Source of the DNA: Pseudorhodoplanes sp.
GTDB taxonomy: Bacteria; Pseudomonadota; Alphaproteobacteria; Rhizobiales; Xanthobacteraceae
Assembly: GCA_022843165.1 (NCBI GenBank)
Contig: JALHOD010000004.1
Span: 1 to 64,000, forward strand
DNA: 64,000 bases
Direction of reading: 5' to 3'
Shown here one piece after another: positions 30,829-43,357 of this stretch; the first letter of the stretch is position 1; the number at the start of each line of letters is the position of its first letter. Below the pieces are notes generated by a model. That model was not told the DNA's origin, ran no database searches, and saw only the letters and a list, made by a program, of their open reading frames with translations. The translations under genes and the position numbers were made by a program.

Positions 30829-31186
30829 TTCCGGGTCGCAGGCTCGTCCAATCCCGTTTCGCGCCTAACGGAACCGATAGCTGTCCGCTACAAGCCGCCG
30901 TCAATTATTGACCGGAAATTCACCCTCGATGTCGCGGATGCGCCGGACAGGGCCGAAAAACGTGCGGCCTGACCGACATTTCGGCTCTCCCTGCCCAACT
31001 CCTTGCACGCCGATAAAATTTCCCGTGCAGGTTTGCGAATGTCCTTCACCGTTTTGCAATCGTGCGGTGGGCAGCGGACGAGCCGGGCTCGCAATTTGCC
31101 GCGCAATCGCGCGCAGGGGCTCGACGCTGGCCGCCCGGTCGGATTGAATACGGCTTTCCCCATTGAAAGCCCGGTGCCGTCTGATG
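30829..31186. other. Intergenic region, nothing recognised
   Basis: About 360 bp between the oxoprolinase hairpin and the PAS-domain gene. No coding pattern, RNA gene or clear promoter was found. Confidence 0.4.
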
Positions 31187-31933
31187 ATGGACACTTCGAA
31201 TCCGCGGCAAGCGGATGTTTCTGCTCAAGTCGCGTGTCCGCCAGATCCAGCCGAGCTCGATGCGCTCCTGCGTGACGTGCTGGATGCCGCGCCGGTGCTG
31301 ATCTGGATGTCCGGGTCCGACAAGCTGTGCACCTGGTTCAACCGTCCCTGGCTCGATTTCACCGGCCGCACGATGCAACAGCAACTCGGCAACGGGTGGA
31401 CGGAAGGTGTCCATCCCGAGGACCTGAACCGCTGTCTCGGAATCTACATCAAGCATTTCGACGAACAGAAGCCGTTCCGGATGCAATACCGGCTGCGGGC
31501 CGACGACGACACCTATCGCTGGATCGATGCCACCGGAATCCCGCGTTACGGCGATGGCGGCCGGTTTCTGGGTTACATCGGCGCCTGCACCGACGTTCAC
31601 GACGTTCACGAGGCCGAGGCGGAATTGCGCGCGCTCAAGGAGGAATTGCTGCACACCACGATCCAGCACGCCGATACGTCACCCGACGGCGATCCGGGTG
31701 CGGGTGCGGGTGCGCTGCATCCGCTTCCCGGCATCGTGGCGCAGGAGCTGAACGCCATCCTCACCATCGTGCTCGGCAATCTGGAAATCGCGCACCGTCA
31801 CATCGAATTGGGCGAGGACCGGGAAAAGCGCCTGCGCCGTGCCATCCATACCGCGCTGCAGGCGGCGCGGCGGGGACCGATCCTGACCGAACGGCTGCTG
31901 GCCTTCACCCGCCGCCAGGGTCATCTGGGATGA
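31187..31933 (+). CDS. PAS-domain protein with degenerate histidine-kinase dimerisation domain
   Basis: 248 residues from ATG 31187 (31184 also possible). A PAS_3-type sensor domain spans about residues 20-135 (WMSGSDKLCTWFNRPWLDF; then RMQYRLRADDDTYRWIDATG). A segment at about 170-245 matches the DHp region of hybrid kinases (LGNLEIAHRH, AARRGPILTERLLAFTRRQ). Where active relatives have AHDFNN, this reads AQELNA, so the phospho-accepting His is absent. No HATPase domain follows. It looks like a decayed kinase or a signalling scaffold. It converges with a GGDEF gene. Confidence 0.75.
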   Translation: MDTSNPRQADVSAQVACPPDPAELDALLRDVLDAAPVLIWMSGSDKLCTWFNRPWLDFTGRTMQQQLGNGWTEGVHPEDLNRCLGIYIKHFDEQKPFRMQYRLRADDDTYRWIDATGIPRYGDGGRFLGYIGACTDVHDVHEAEAELRALKEELLHTTIQHADTSPDGDPGAGAGALHPLPGIVAQELNAILTIVLGNLEIAHRHIELGEDREKRLRRAIHTALQAARRGPILTERLLAFTRRQGHLG

Positions 31934-31991
31934 ATGGCGGACTATTGTCGCGCGGCGATCGCAACGGCCGCGCCGGGCGCGGAGCCGGCGG

Positions 31992-32948
31992 CTAGTTGAG
32001 TGTGGTCTTGCCGGTCGTCCGCGGCACCCCGCGGATCACGCTGCCGGTCGCGGTGCGGCTCTGCATCGCATCGGCGGTGGTCGAGGATATGACCCTGTTC
32101 CGGCCGCTGGACTTGGCTACATACAGCGCGATGTCGGCCCGCCTGAGCAACAGATCGATGGTGTCGCCGGGCTTCCATTCGCTGACCCCGAAACTGCAGG
32201 TCAGGCTGAGTTCGCCCTGATCGGTGTCGATGCGCAGGGCCATCATTTGCGTGCGCAGCCGTTCCGCCACGGCAATTGCGTCCGCCAGCGACCGGCCAGG
32301 GAGCAGCATCGCAAACTCTTCCCCGCCGAGACGTCCCACGATCGCATTTTCGTTCGCGGTCAGCGCCGCGACATGGAGGATCGCTTCATCGCCGGCCTCA
32401 TGACCGTAGATGTCGTTGACCTCCTTGAAATGGTCGATGTCGATCATGATGGCGGGCAAGGCCTGCTGGGCAAAGCTCTTGATGCACAAATCTTCCGCGA
32501 CCTCGAAAAAAGCGCGGCGATTGAGGATGCCGGTCAGGGGATCGGTCGTGGCCATCTGGATCAGATCGCGCTGCATCGACCCCAAGCGTTCGGCCGACCG
32601 CAACCGGGCGTACAATTCCTCCGCATTCGGTGGCTTGCTGATGAAATCGTCCGCGCCACCGTCAAGCGCCTCGATCAGATTATGGCGCTCGTGACTCGCC
32701 GACATCAGGAGGATGTAGATCGGACGCCGGTTGCCGGCCAGGCGGCGGGCCTTCTGGCACATCTCGGTGCCAGACATCGACGCCAGTTCGGCGCTGGTCA
32801 GCAGCGCATCGACGTTGGCGTGCGTCGCAATGTAATGCAGCGCCTCGGGACCATCCTGGAACGGGAACACCTGATGGTTCCGGGCCTCAAGAAGGCGCGT
32901 GACACATTTCAAGACGGTTCGGCTGGGATCGACAACCACGGCATCCAT
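31992..32948 (-). CDS. REC-like/GGDEF diguanylate cyclase
   Basis: 318 residues with an N-terminal receiver-like domain (1-120) and a C-terminal GGDEF domain (about 130-295). The active site GGEEF is intact, as are DPLTGILNRRAFF and IDIDHFKEVND, so synthesis of cyclic di-GMP is expected. The inhibitory RxxD site upstream of GGEEF is replaced by NENA. In the receiver, the phospho-acceptor Asp is Ser (ALLTSAELASMSG), though the switch Lys (FISKPP) remains. Activity is probably not controlled by classical phosphorylation. Confidence 0.88.
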   Translation of the reverse strand: MDAVVVDPSRTVLKCVTRLLEARNHQVFPFQDGPEALHYIATHANVDALLTSAELASMSGTEMCQKARRLAGNRRPIYILLMSASHERHNLIEALDGGADDFISKPPNAEELYARLRSAERLGSMQRDLIQMATTDPLTGILNRRAFFEVAEDLCIKSFAQQALPAIMIDIDHFKEVNDIYGHEAGDEAILHVAALTANENAIVGRLGGEEFAMLLPGRSLADAIAVAERLRTQMMALRIDTDQGELSLTCSFGVSEWKPGDTIDLLLRRADIALYVAKSSGRNRVISSTTADAMQSRTATGSVIRGVPRTTGKTTLN

Positions 32949-33335
32949 GGCGGCACAATAGACAACGGTCCCCTTAAGTCAAAAAAAGTCGAGCGGCGCG
33001 GATGGAATCATACACGGGCTTGCGCGAGTCGCAGATGCAGAAATTTGATCAAGCTTTTGTGTCAATCGAAGCCAGTCCAGATTCGCATGACGGTCATGCG
33101 GACGTGGCAGAAGCGCCATTGGGCAGCGCAAAGGCACCTCTCCGGGGGTCGCGGAGCCTTATCCACAGCCCACGCCGCATCCGACAATTGTCGGCAGAGT
33201 TGCGGCAATCTCGATGCGAAAACGCCCGGCGGCGGCAAGGGCTTGTAAGCCGCATCCGCCGATCGCCCGCGCGGAGACCGCCATCGCGTGCCATCGCTCA
33301 AACAGAACGCAGCCATCCCGGATAGGATGATCCCC
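32949..33335. other. Intergenic region, nothing recognised
   Basis: About 390 bp between the divergent GGDEF gene (-) and a small secreted-protein gene (+). Promoters for both should lie here. There is no repeat, RNA gene or clear box; one TTATCCACA sequence near 33160 resembles a DnaA box but is isolated. Confidence 0.35.
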
Positions 33336-33710
33336 ATGAACCACGCTGCCGCGATTCGCATCCTGGCCGTCCTGGCGCTCACGGCACCGCCCGGGGCCGC
33401 CTTGGCCCAGAGCTATCCGGTCTCAGGCAAGTGGACCTATGAGAATGCCTCCGCCAAAGGCCCGGCCAAGGATTGCGGCAAACGGTACATGACCTTCCAG
33501 AGCCCGCAGCGTTTCGACACCGGCGGCGGAGTGCCGAACTATCGCAATATCAGCGTCGACAATATCGGCGGCGACACCTATCGCATCGTCGACGAATTCA
33601 ACACCGGCCAGATCCACGCCCGGTCGAGCTACACCTTGCGCAAGGTCGATCCCGATCACATCGAACTGCAGGTGTCCGGCCACACGATTGCGCTGCGCCG
33701 CTGCGAATAG
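33336..33710 (+). CDS. Small secreted protein of unknown function
   Basis: 124 residues: signal peptide (AIRILAVLALTAPPGAALAQ), then a mature domain of about 100 residues with Cys near each end (KDCGKRYMTF and ALRRCE), probably one disulfide, and beta-rich sequence such as YTLRKVDPDHIELQVSGHTI. An ATG nine nt upstream (33327) is also possible. It ends 9 nt from the convergent extensin-like gene. No family was recognised. Confidence 0.7.
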   Translation: MNHAAAIRILAVLALTAPPGAALAQSYPVSGKWTYENASAKGPAKDCGKRYMTFQSPQRFDTGGGVPNYRNISVDNIGGDTYRIVDEFNTGQIHARSSYTLRKVDPDHIELQVSGHTIALRRCE

Positions 33711-33719
33711 GCCGGGCGG

Positions 33720-35093
33720 TCAATTGTCGGCGCGGCGCGGCCCGTCGTCCTCCACCCAATCGTCGTCGTCATCTTCCTCGGGCGCGAAGAACTTTTTCAG
33801 CTTCGGCCTCGCCTTCGGTTTGGCCTTTTCGCCGGCCTTGCTCCCGGCGGTCTTGCCGATCGAGCCGGTAGCGCCGGGATCGCGTCCGCCGGCATAGCCG
33901 CGCTCCTGCGCCGCGCGCGCGGCGATCACCTCGCCCGCCACCGCATCGGGATTGCAGATCGTGCGCCCGCTGTCGCGCCGCATCAGATCGACATGGATGT
34001 GGTCGTAGTGAAAGCGGTTGGAACCGGGCGCCAGCACCGTCGTGAATTGCTCGCAGGCCGCGCCCTGCACGTCGCGCAGAAAGCCCTGCTCTTCCGGCGT
34101 CCCGCGCCAGCCATTCTTCACCGTCACCTTGCGCCCGTCGGCCAGAACGAACGAGGCGATGTCGAGCGCATTGCCGAAGGCATGTTCGGAAATCCGCGCG
34201 CCGGCCTGGCCGTTCATGCCGCGGCAGGAATAGGCGGAAATCTGCCGGATCTCGGTCACCGGCTGGCGGAACCAGCGCAAAGCGGCGGGCTGCACGGAAC
34301 TCGCGATCCATTGATCGAGCGCCGACACGATCGGACAGGCCAGCGTCGCCGTCGGCTTGATCTCCACCGGTCCGACCGTCCCGGTATATATTCCGCGCGG
34401 CGACAACGGCACGCTTTGCGGACGCTGCTGATAGGTTGGCCGGCCCTGCGCCGGCGCGCGCAGCGGCGTATCCGCGATGTCATCTTCATCGTCGGGCGGC
34501 GCCGAGCCTGGCGCGTCATAGACCGACGGACGCCGGCCCGCGGACGCCGCCGGCGCGCTGCGGATTGCGGCACGATCGTAAGAGCCGGCCGTTGAGCCGC
34601 GCTGGTCCGGCCCCCGCGGCGTGATCGACAAAGGCGCGTTCAGCGGCGCGGACTCGACGGCGCCGCGCGGCGCGGTTCCCACGTGCGGCTCATAGGTCTG
34701 CGGCGCGGACAGCCGTGGCGCCGGGCGCGCCGGCGCATGCGATTGTCCGTAGGGATTGCCGTAACGCGGCTCGGCCTGCGGCCACGGGGCGGAAGACGCG
34801 GCTGCGTTGGGAATGGCGCCGGGGGGGCGGACGTCGCCGGAATAGCCCATGGCGCTCGAAACCTCACCGAGCGCGACCACTTTCAGCGGAAATTCCGCTC
34901 CGCAGATGCCGGGACCGTTGATCGGTTCGACCCGCACCAGCACCTGGCTTTCCTTGACGGCGCCGGATTTCAGGCAGGTGAGCTCGGCCTCTTTACGCCA
35001 AGGATCGCGCTGCGCGAAAAAATAGCGCCCGCAGCCCGCGAGGGCGACGAGCACGCAGCAACCGAGCAGGACCAGACGCACGCCACGGGACAT
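33720..35093 (-). CDS. Extensin-like C-terminal domain lipoprotein
   Basis: 457 residues. The signal peptide ends in a lipobox (LVALAGC), suggesting a lipoprotein. A low-complexity Pro/Ser/Arg region fills about residues 85-235. The C-terminal extensin-like domain (DUF in D-Ala-D-Ala carboxypeptidase/VanY-like superfamily) shows ISAYSCRGMNGQAG, ISEHAFGNALDIASF and SNRFHYDHIHVDL, whose His and Asp residues are the likely zinc ligands. The tail is Lys/Pro-rich then very acidic (EEDDDDDW). A role in cell-wall peptide cleavage is inferred. Confidence 0.85.
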   Translation of the reverse strand: MSRGVRLVLLGCCVLVALAGCGRYFFAQRDPWRKEAELTCLKSGAVKESQVLVRVEPINGPGICGAEFPLKVVALGEVSSAMGYSGDVRPPGAIPNAAASSAPWPQAEPRYGNPYGQSHAPARPAPRLSAPQTYEPHVGTAPRGAVESAPLNAPLSITPRGPDQRGSTAGSYDRAAIRSAPAASAGRRPSVYDAPGSAPPDDEDDIADTPLRAPAQGRPTYQQRPQSVPLSPRGIYTGTVGPVEIKPTATLACPIVSALDQWIASSVQPAALRWFRQPVTEIRQISAYSCRGMNGQAGARISEHAFGNALDIASFVLADGRKVTVKNGWRGTPEEQGFLRDVQGAACEQFTTVLAPGSNRFHYDHIHVDLMRRDSGRTICNPDAVAGEVIAARAAQERGYAGGRDPGATGSIGKTAGSKAGEKAKPKARPKLKKFFAPEEDDDDDWVEDDGPRRADN

Positions 35094-35241
35094 GACCCGG
35101 ACAATGCGAATGACTCTGTTAACGTCTCTTCAATCTTGCCGGACCCGCCCGCTGCATGAGTCCGTTAGTGTTACCAAGTGGTTTCCGGCTTGATGTCGGG
35201 GCGGCCTTGCGCTCAATTCGGCGCCCGCAAGAGGACTGGAA

Positions 35242-35475
35242 ATGGACTGGAAGACACGGCTGCTGACGGCGATGCTGATGACCATTGTGATGGTGCTGGT
35301 GGTGACCTTCATCGCCACGTTCCTGAATCTCGGCTTCGATCCGGGCTTTTTCCGGCAATGGGCCAAGGCCTATGCCGTCGCATGGCCGGTCGCCGCCATC
35401 ACCGGCTTTCTGGTCATGCCGGTCGCCCGCCGGCTGGCCGAGCGGATCCTGCTGCGCCTGGGGCGTTCGTCCTGA
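35242..35475 (+). CDS. DUF2798 small membrane protein
   Basis: 77 residues with two membrane helices (about 8-28 and 44-62) and the DUF2798 pattern GFFRQWAKAYAVAWPVA then PVARRLAERI. Function unknown. A weak Shine-Dalgarno (AGAGGA) precedes ATG 35242. Confidence 0.8.
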   Translation: MDWKTRLLTAMLMTIVMVLVVTFIATFLNLGFDPGFFRQWAKAYAVAWPVAAITGFLVMPVARRLAERILLRLGRSS

Positions 35476-35743
35476 GCCGCCCGGGACGAAAAGGAGTCGC
35501 CATGCATATTTTCAACCTGAAATTGCGCCACAATTGCCCGCGTCCGGCCTGAAAAATCAATCACTTGCGGGTCCCGGCGGCGCCGTGTGGAAAATAATTT
35601 ATGTAGAAATATCAGGTTCTTGCTAGCCAAAACGTCACGTTTTCAGCTTCCCCTGAGGCACTTTCCGGCAAATGCGGCGTTGTGGGCTTCGAGCCGGTTC
35701 CCGCGTCTGCTAGAATTCGTACATCTTAACAAAGGGAGGCCTT

Positions 35744-35827
35744 ATGCACCTTGCCTTGAAACTGAATGTCCTGGCTGTCTGCGCCGTCTTCGCTTTTGTC
35801 GGCGCGGTCCTGCTTGGTGCGTTTTGA
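35744..35827 (+). CDS. 27-residue membrane peptide
   Basis: Frame MHLALKLNVLAVCAVFAFVG then AVLLGAF and TGA. Almost the whole peptide is one membrane helix. It has a strong Shine-Dalgarno (AAGGGAGG, 35732-35739) five nt before ATG and a clear intrinsic terminator 70 nt downstream, so it looks like an independent short transcription unit. Function unknown. Confidence 0.65.
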   Translation: MHLALKLNVLAVCAVFAFVGAVLLGAF

Positions 35828-35895
35828 TTTCGAGCCTGCAGGACAAGCCATAAGACCAACACGCCGCCATCTGAATGCGGCCTGAGCTTTCAGCA

Positions 35896-35934
35896 GACAC
35901 CGGAGCGGGGCATCCCTCCGGTGTCTTGCTTTTT
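35896..35934 (+). terminator. Intrinsic terminator after the 27-residue gene
   Basis: GACACCGGA (35896-35904) pairs with TCCGGTGTC (35917-35925) and is followed by TTGCTTTTT. It ends the short + strand unit and faces the metH end. Confidence 0.85.
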
Positions 35935-35962
35935 GGACGACCGACATTTCACGATTTGAAAA

Positions 35963-39700
<3,738 letters not shown>

Positions 39701-39703
39701 GGC

Positions 39704-40612
39704 CTAGGCCGCTTCCTTCGCATCCGGCCGCAGCCCGAGCAGATGGCAGATCGCGTAGACGAGATCGGCGCGGTTCATGGTGTAGAAGTGGAAATCGGTG
39801 ACGCCGCGGTCGACCAGGTCGATCACCTGTTCGGCGGCGACGGCGGCGGCGACCAGCTTGCGGGTGGCGATATCGTCGTCCAGCCCCTCGAAGCGTTCCG
39901 CCAGCCAGCGCGGAACGGAGGCGCCCGTGCGCTCGGCAAAATTTTTGGCCTGCTTGAAATTCTGCACCGGCAGGATGCCCGGCACCACCGGCACGTCGAT
40001 GCCGCGCGCCCGCACGCGGTCGAGATAGCGGAAATACAGATCGTTCTCGAAGAAGAACTGGGTGATGGCGCGGCTCGCGCCGGCATCGACCTTGGCCTTC
40101 AGCATGTCGATATCGGCATCCACCGTCGGGCTGTCGGGATGCTTTTCCGGATAGGCCGAGACCGACACCTCGAAATCGGCGATGCGCCTGATGCCGGCGA
40201 CCAGATCGGCTGCATTCACATAGCCGCCGGGATGCGGCGCATAGGGCGTGCCGGCCCCCGCCGTCGGATCACCGCGCAACGCCACGATGTGGCGCACGCC
40301 GATGGCGGCATAATTGCGGATCACCCCGTCCACTTCATCGCGCGTGGCGTCGACACAGGTCAGATGCGCGGCCGGCGTGAGCGAGGTCTCGGTCAGGATG
40401 CGCTTCACCGTCGCATGCGTGCGTTCGCGCGTGGAGCCGCCGGCGCCATAGGTTACCGACACGAAATGCGGCGACAGCGGCGCGAGTTTCTTGATCGACT
40501 CCCAGAGCGTCGCCTCCATCTCCTCCGTTTTCGGCGGAAAGAATTCGAATGACACGCGGATGCGGTCGGCCAGTCCCGTGCCATGCAGCCGGCTGGTGCG
40601 GGCTTCGCTCAT
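39704..40612 (-). CDS. metF: 5,10-methylenetetrahydrofolate reductase
   Basis: FAD-dependent reductase supplying 5-methyl-THF to MetH. It has 302 residues. RVSFEFFPPKTEEME holds the catalytic Glu, VTYGAGGSTRERTHATV the FAD-binding segment, and RHIVALRGD and SVSAYPEKHPDSP follow; DVPVVPGILPVQNF is also typical. Its start shares one base with the stop of the upstream regulator (TAATG) and its stop is 3 nt before metH. Confidence 0.97.
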   Translation of the reverse strand: MSEARTSRLHGTGLADRIRVSFEFFPPKTEEMEATLWESIKKLAPLSPHFVSVTYGAGGSTRERTHATVKRILTETSLTPAAHLTCVDATRDEVDGVIRNYAAIGVRHIVALRGDPTAGAGTPYAPHPGGYVNAADLVAGIRRIADFEVSVSAYPEKHPDSPTVDADIDMLKAKVDAGASRAITQFFFENDLYFRYLDRVRARGIDVPVVPGILPVQNFKQAKNFAERTGASVPRWLAERFEGLDDDIATRKLVAAAVAAEQVIDLVDRGVTDFHFYTMNRADLVYAICHLLGLRPDAKEAA

Positions 40613-41607
40613 TACGCCACCACGCCGAGGCGATTGGCGACGCGCACGCGCGGATCATGCGCCAGCCACAGCGACACCGCGATCTTGCCGTCGGAGCCCG
40701 GCTCGGGCGCAATGCTCCGCTGCATGGTGACGTCGAGGCCGGCGGCCTGCAGCCATTGCGACACCGCCTCCGGTGCGAAGCCGAGACGGCGATGCGCGTG
40801 TTCCTCGCGCAGGAATTCCAGATCGTGCGGGGCGAAATCCACCACCAGCAGGCGGCCGTTGGGCGCCAGCACGCGCGCGGCCTCGCGCACGGCGCGCGCG
40901 CCGTCGTCGAGATAATGCAGCACCTGGTGGATGATCACGACGTCGAAGGATTCGCGCGCCAGCGGCAGATTGTAGATGTCACCCTGCCGCACGCTGCAAT
41001 TCTTCAGGCCGGCGCGTTCCAGCCGCGCGCGCGCCAGCGACAGCATGGCCGGCGACAGGTCGATGCCGAGCCCGCGCTCGAGATTGGGGCCGAACAGTTC
41101 CAGCATCCGCCCTGTGCCGGTGCCGAGGTCGAGCAGCGCTCGGAACGGCTTGTCGGACAAGGCCATCACGATGGCGTCCTCCACCGCGGAATCGGCGGTG
41201 TGCAGTTTGCGGATGCGGTCCCATTCGGCGGCATGCGCCCGGAAATAATCCTGCGCCTGCCTGGCGCGCTGCTCGCGCACGGCGGCGAGCCGCTCGCGGT
41301 CGCGCGCCAGGGTCGGGTCTTCGGGATCTAGGCGCTCGACCAGCAGACGGCCGAGCTGGGCGCTCTCGCCGCGATCGGCCATGCGGAAAAAGGCCCAGGC
41401 GCCCTCGCGGTGGCGCTCGATCAGGCCGGCTTCCGACAGCAGCTTGAGATGGCGCGAGATGCGCGGCTGCGATTGCCGGAGGATCTCGGTCAGGTCGGAC
41501 ACGGTGAGTTCGGTCTCGGCCAGCAGGGCGAGCACGCGCAGGCGGGTGCCTTCGGCGCTCGCCTTCAGCGCCGCATGCATCGACTCGAACGAGAGGGGTG
41601 TTACCAT
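40612..41607 (-). CDS. ArsR-type regulator fused to a SAM-dependent methyltransferase domain
   Basis: 331 residues from ATG 41607. The N-terminal ArsR helix-turn-helix covers about 5-85 (LRVLALLAETELTVSDLTEI; RISRHLKLLSEAGLIERHRE). The methyltransferase-like domain covers about 130-310 with the SAM loop ALLDLGTGTGRMLELFG and LGIDLSPAMLSLA. It is the first gene of an operon with metF and metH. Known ArsR-family regulators of the methionine cycle sense S-adenosyl compounds, so a SAM or SAH sensor controlling this operon is likely (inference). The presumed operator lies 18 nt upstream. Confidence 0.9.
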   Translation of the reverse strand: MVTPLSFESMHAALKASAEGTRLRVLALLAETELTVSDLTEILRQSQPRISRHLKLLSEAGLIERHREGAWAFFRMADRGESAQLGRLLVERLDPEDPTLARDRERLAAVREQRARQAQDYFRAHAAEWDRIRKLHTADSAVEDAIVMALSDKPFRALLDLGTGTGRMLELFGPNLERGLGIDLSPAMLSLARARLERAGLKNCSVRQGDIYNLPLARESFDVVIIHQVLHYLDDGARAVREAARVLAPNGRLLVVDFAPHDLEFLREEHAHRRLGFAPEAVSQWLQAAGLDVTMQRSIAPEPGSDGKIAVSLWLAHDPRVRVANRLGVVA

Positions 41608-41624
41608 CACAGCGGTCCGGATTT

Positions 41625-41638
41625 GATATAACAATATC
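41625..41638. promoter_or_regulatory. Palindrome upstream of the ArsR-metF-metH operon
   Basis: GATAT-AACA-ATATC, two perfect 5-bp arms, in an AT-rich island (TTTGATATAACAATATCTTTATA) of otherwise GC-rich sequence. It lies 18-31 bp upstream of the regulator start. The placement fits an ArsR-type autoregulatory operator, and the AT-rich stretch may also be the -10 region. Confidence 0.6.
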
Positions 41639-41749
41639 TTTATACGTCAATCCGGTGGGCGCAAGCCCATTCATTGGGACGGTCCAGTTCCTTGCATTTA
41701 GGGTTTCGAACCGGTTTCACCGGCCCCAGCCCCGGGTTACGGTCGGCAA

Positions 41750-42283
41750 ATGACCCAAACCCCTCCTGCCGACGGTCCGGCCGACATCCGGGACGGCGAA
41801 ATCGCGGTCGCCCTGCCCGGCCGGTTCGACGCCCAGCTCTATTTCATCGGCCGGATCCGCACGCCCTGGACCCGCCGGCAGGACTGTCCGCACAATGCCC
41901 GCGAGGCGCGGGAGCGCGGGGACGTCTGTACCATCGAGGTCGATCCGCGCTTCGCGGCCGCCCTCAAAGACGTGGCCGGCTATTCGCACCTGATCGTCCT
42001 CTACTGGATGAACGAGGCCCGGCGCGATCTGGTGCAGCAGACCCCGCGCCATGCCAGCGCCCCGCGCGGCACATTCTCGTTGCGCTCGCCGGTGCGGCCC
42101 AATCCGGTGGCGCTCAGCGTGGTCCGCCTGCTCAACATCGACGGCTCCCGGCTGTCGGTGATCGGCCTCGACTGCCTCGACAATACGCCCCTTATCGACA
42201 TCAAGCCCTATTTCGCCTCCACCGACTCCGTGCCCGAGGCCACCACGCCCGCGCACAAGCAGACATCCGACACCGGGACATAA
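41750..42283 (+). CDS. trmO: tRNA-Thr N6-threonylcarbamoyl-A37 methyltransferase (TrmO/TsaA)
   Basis: 177 residues of the UPF0066/TsaA beta-barrel family, which uses SAM to methylate t6A37 in tRNA-Thr. Diagnostic segments are FIGRIRTPWTRRQDCPHN, HLIVLYWMNEARRD, GTFSLRSPVRPNPVALS and LDCLDNTPLIDIKPY. The tail is Thr/Ser-rich. It is followed after 4 nt by the panE-like gene, so the two are probably co-transcribed. Confidence 0.88.
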   Translation: MTQTPPADGPADIRDGEIAVALPGRFDAQLYFIGRIRTPWTRRQDCPHNAREARERGDVCTIEVDPRFAAALKDVAGYSHLIVLYWMNEARRDLVQQTPRHASAPRGTFSLRSPVRPNPVALSVVRLLNIDGSRLSVIGLDCLDNTPLIDIKPYFASTDSVPEATTPAHKQTSDTGT

Positions 42284-42287
42284 CATC

Positions 42288-43211
42288 ATGCGCATTGCCA
42301 TCATGGCCGCGGGAGCGGTCGGCGGTTATTTCGGCGCGCGTCTGGCGCAGGCCGGACACGACGTCATCTTCATCGCGCGCGGCGCGCATCTCGAGGCCAT
42401 CCGCAAGAACGGCCTGAAGATCGAGAGCGTGCTGGGCGATGCGCATCTGACGAATGTGCGCGCGACCGACGATCCCGCAAGCGTCGGCCCGGTCGATATC
42501 GTGATGTTCGCGGTGAAGCTGTGGGACACCGAAAAGGCAGGCGCGCTGACGAAACCGCTGGTCGGACCGGACACCCGCGTCATCACCTTGCAGAACGGCG
42601 TCGACAGCGTGGAGCGGCTGGTGCCGATCCTCGGCGCCGATCATGTCGCCGGCGGCACCACGCATGTGGTCACCGTCATGCCCGAACCCGGCGTGATCCG
42701 GCACACCAGCACGTTTGCAAGATTCACCTGCGGCTTTCCCGATCGTCGCAGCGATCCGAAATTGCAGGCTTTTGTGAAAGCGTCGCAGGACGCCGGCATC
42801 GACGCCGTTCTCTCCGACGACATCGCGCGCGACCGCTGGCAGAAATTCGTTCTGCTCACCGGCACGTCCGGAGCGACCGCCGCCATGCGCAGCACGCTCG
42901 GCCCGATCGTGGGCGATCCCGATACGCGCGCCTTTTTCCGCAAGATCATGGAAGAGACGCACGCCGTCGCGCGCGCCAGCGGCGTTCGCGTCCCGGACGA
43001 TTATGTCGACCAGCAGATGGCGTTCGCGGATGCCGCGCTGCCGACCATGAAGGCCTCCCAGTTCAACGATCTGGAGGCCGGCAACCGGCTGGAGCTCGAC
43101 TGGCTGGCCGGAAAGGTGGTTGCGCTCGGGCGCGCGTTGCGCGTGCCGACGCCCGCCAACGAGGCGGTTTACGCCATCCTCAAGCTGCACCGCATGGGCC
43201 GGAAGAGCTAA
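42288..43211 (+). CDS. 2-dehydropantoate 2-reductase family protein
   Basis: 307 residues, KPR/PanE family. The NADP Rossmann loop reads IAIMAAGAVGGYFGARL; the first Gly of GxGxxG is Ala, a small departure. VKLWDTEKA and ITLQNGVDSVERL are typical of the N-terminal domain. In the C-terminal domain, RDRWQKFVLLTGTSGATAAM contains the catalytic Lys, with LEAGNRLELDWLAG near the end. It may act in pantothenate synthesis or on another 2-oxoacid; PanE paralogs are frequent in this group, so no symbol is assigned. Confidence 0.88.
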   Translation: MRIAIMAAGAVGGYFGARLAQAGHDVIFIARGAHLEAIRKNGLKIESVLGDAHLTNVRATDDPASVGPVDIVMFAVKLWDTEKAGALTKPLVGPDTRVITLQNGVDSVERLVPILGADHVAGGTTHVVTVMPEPGVIRHTSTFARFTCGFPDRRSDPKLQAFVKASQDAGIDAVLSDDIARDRWQKFVLLTGTSGATAAMRSTLGPIVGDPDTRAFFRKIMEETHAVARASGVRVPDDYVDQQMAFADAALPTMKASQFNDLEAGNRLELDWLAGKVVALGRALRVPTPANEAVYAILKLHRMGRKS

Positions 43212-43357
43212 GCGGACGGCAACGCCGCATAATCCCTTAAGGTAAACCGAGTTCCACCCGGCGCCGAAAAAATCGGGCGGAACCGGATCGGCTTCTTTCA
43301 CTTGTCTCCGGCATAAGGGCAGCAGGGGCTGCGGAGGGGTTCTCGTCGGAGTGTGTC

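Noticed and set aside
33155-33165. Possible replication origin from a TTATCCACA box
   Set aside because: A single DnaA-box-like match with no cluster, AT-rich unwinding region or dnaA/parAB neighbours.
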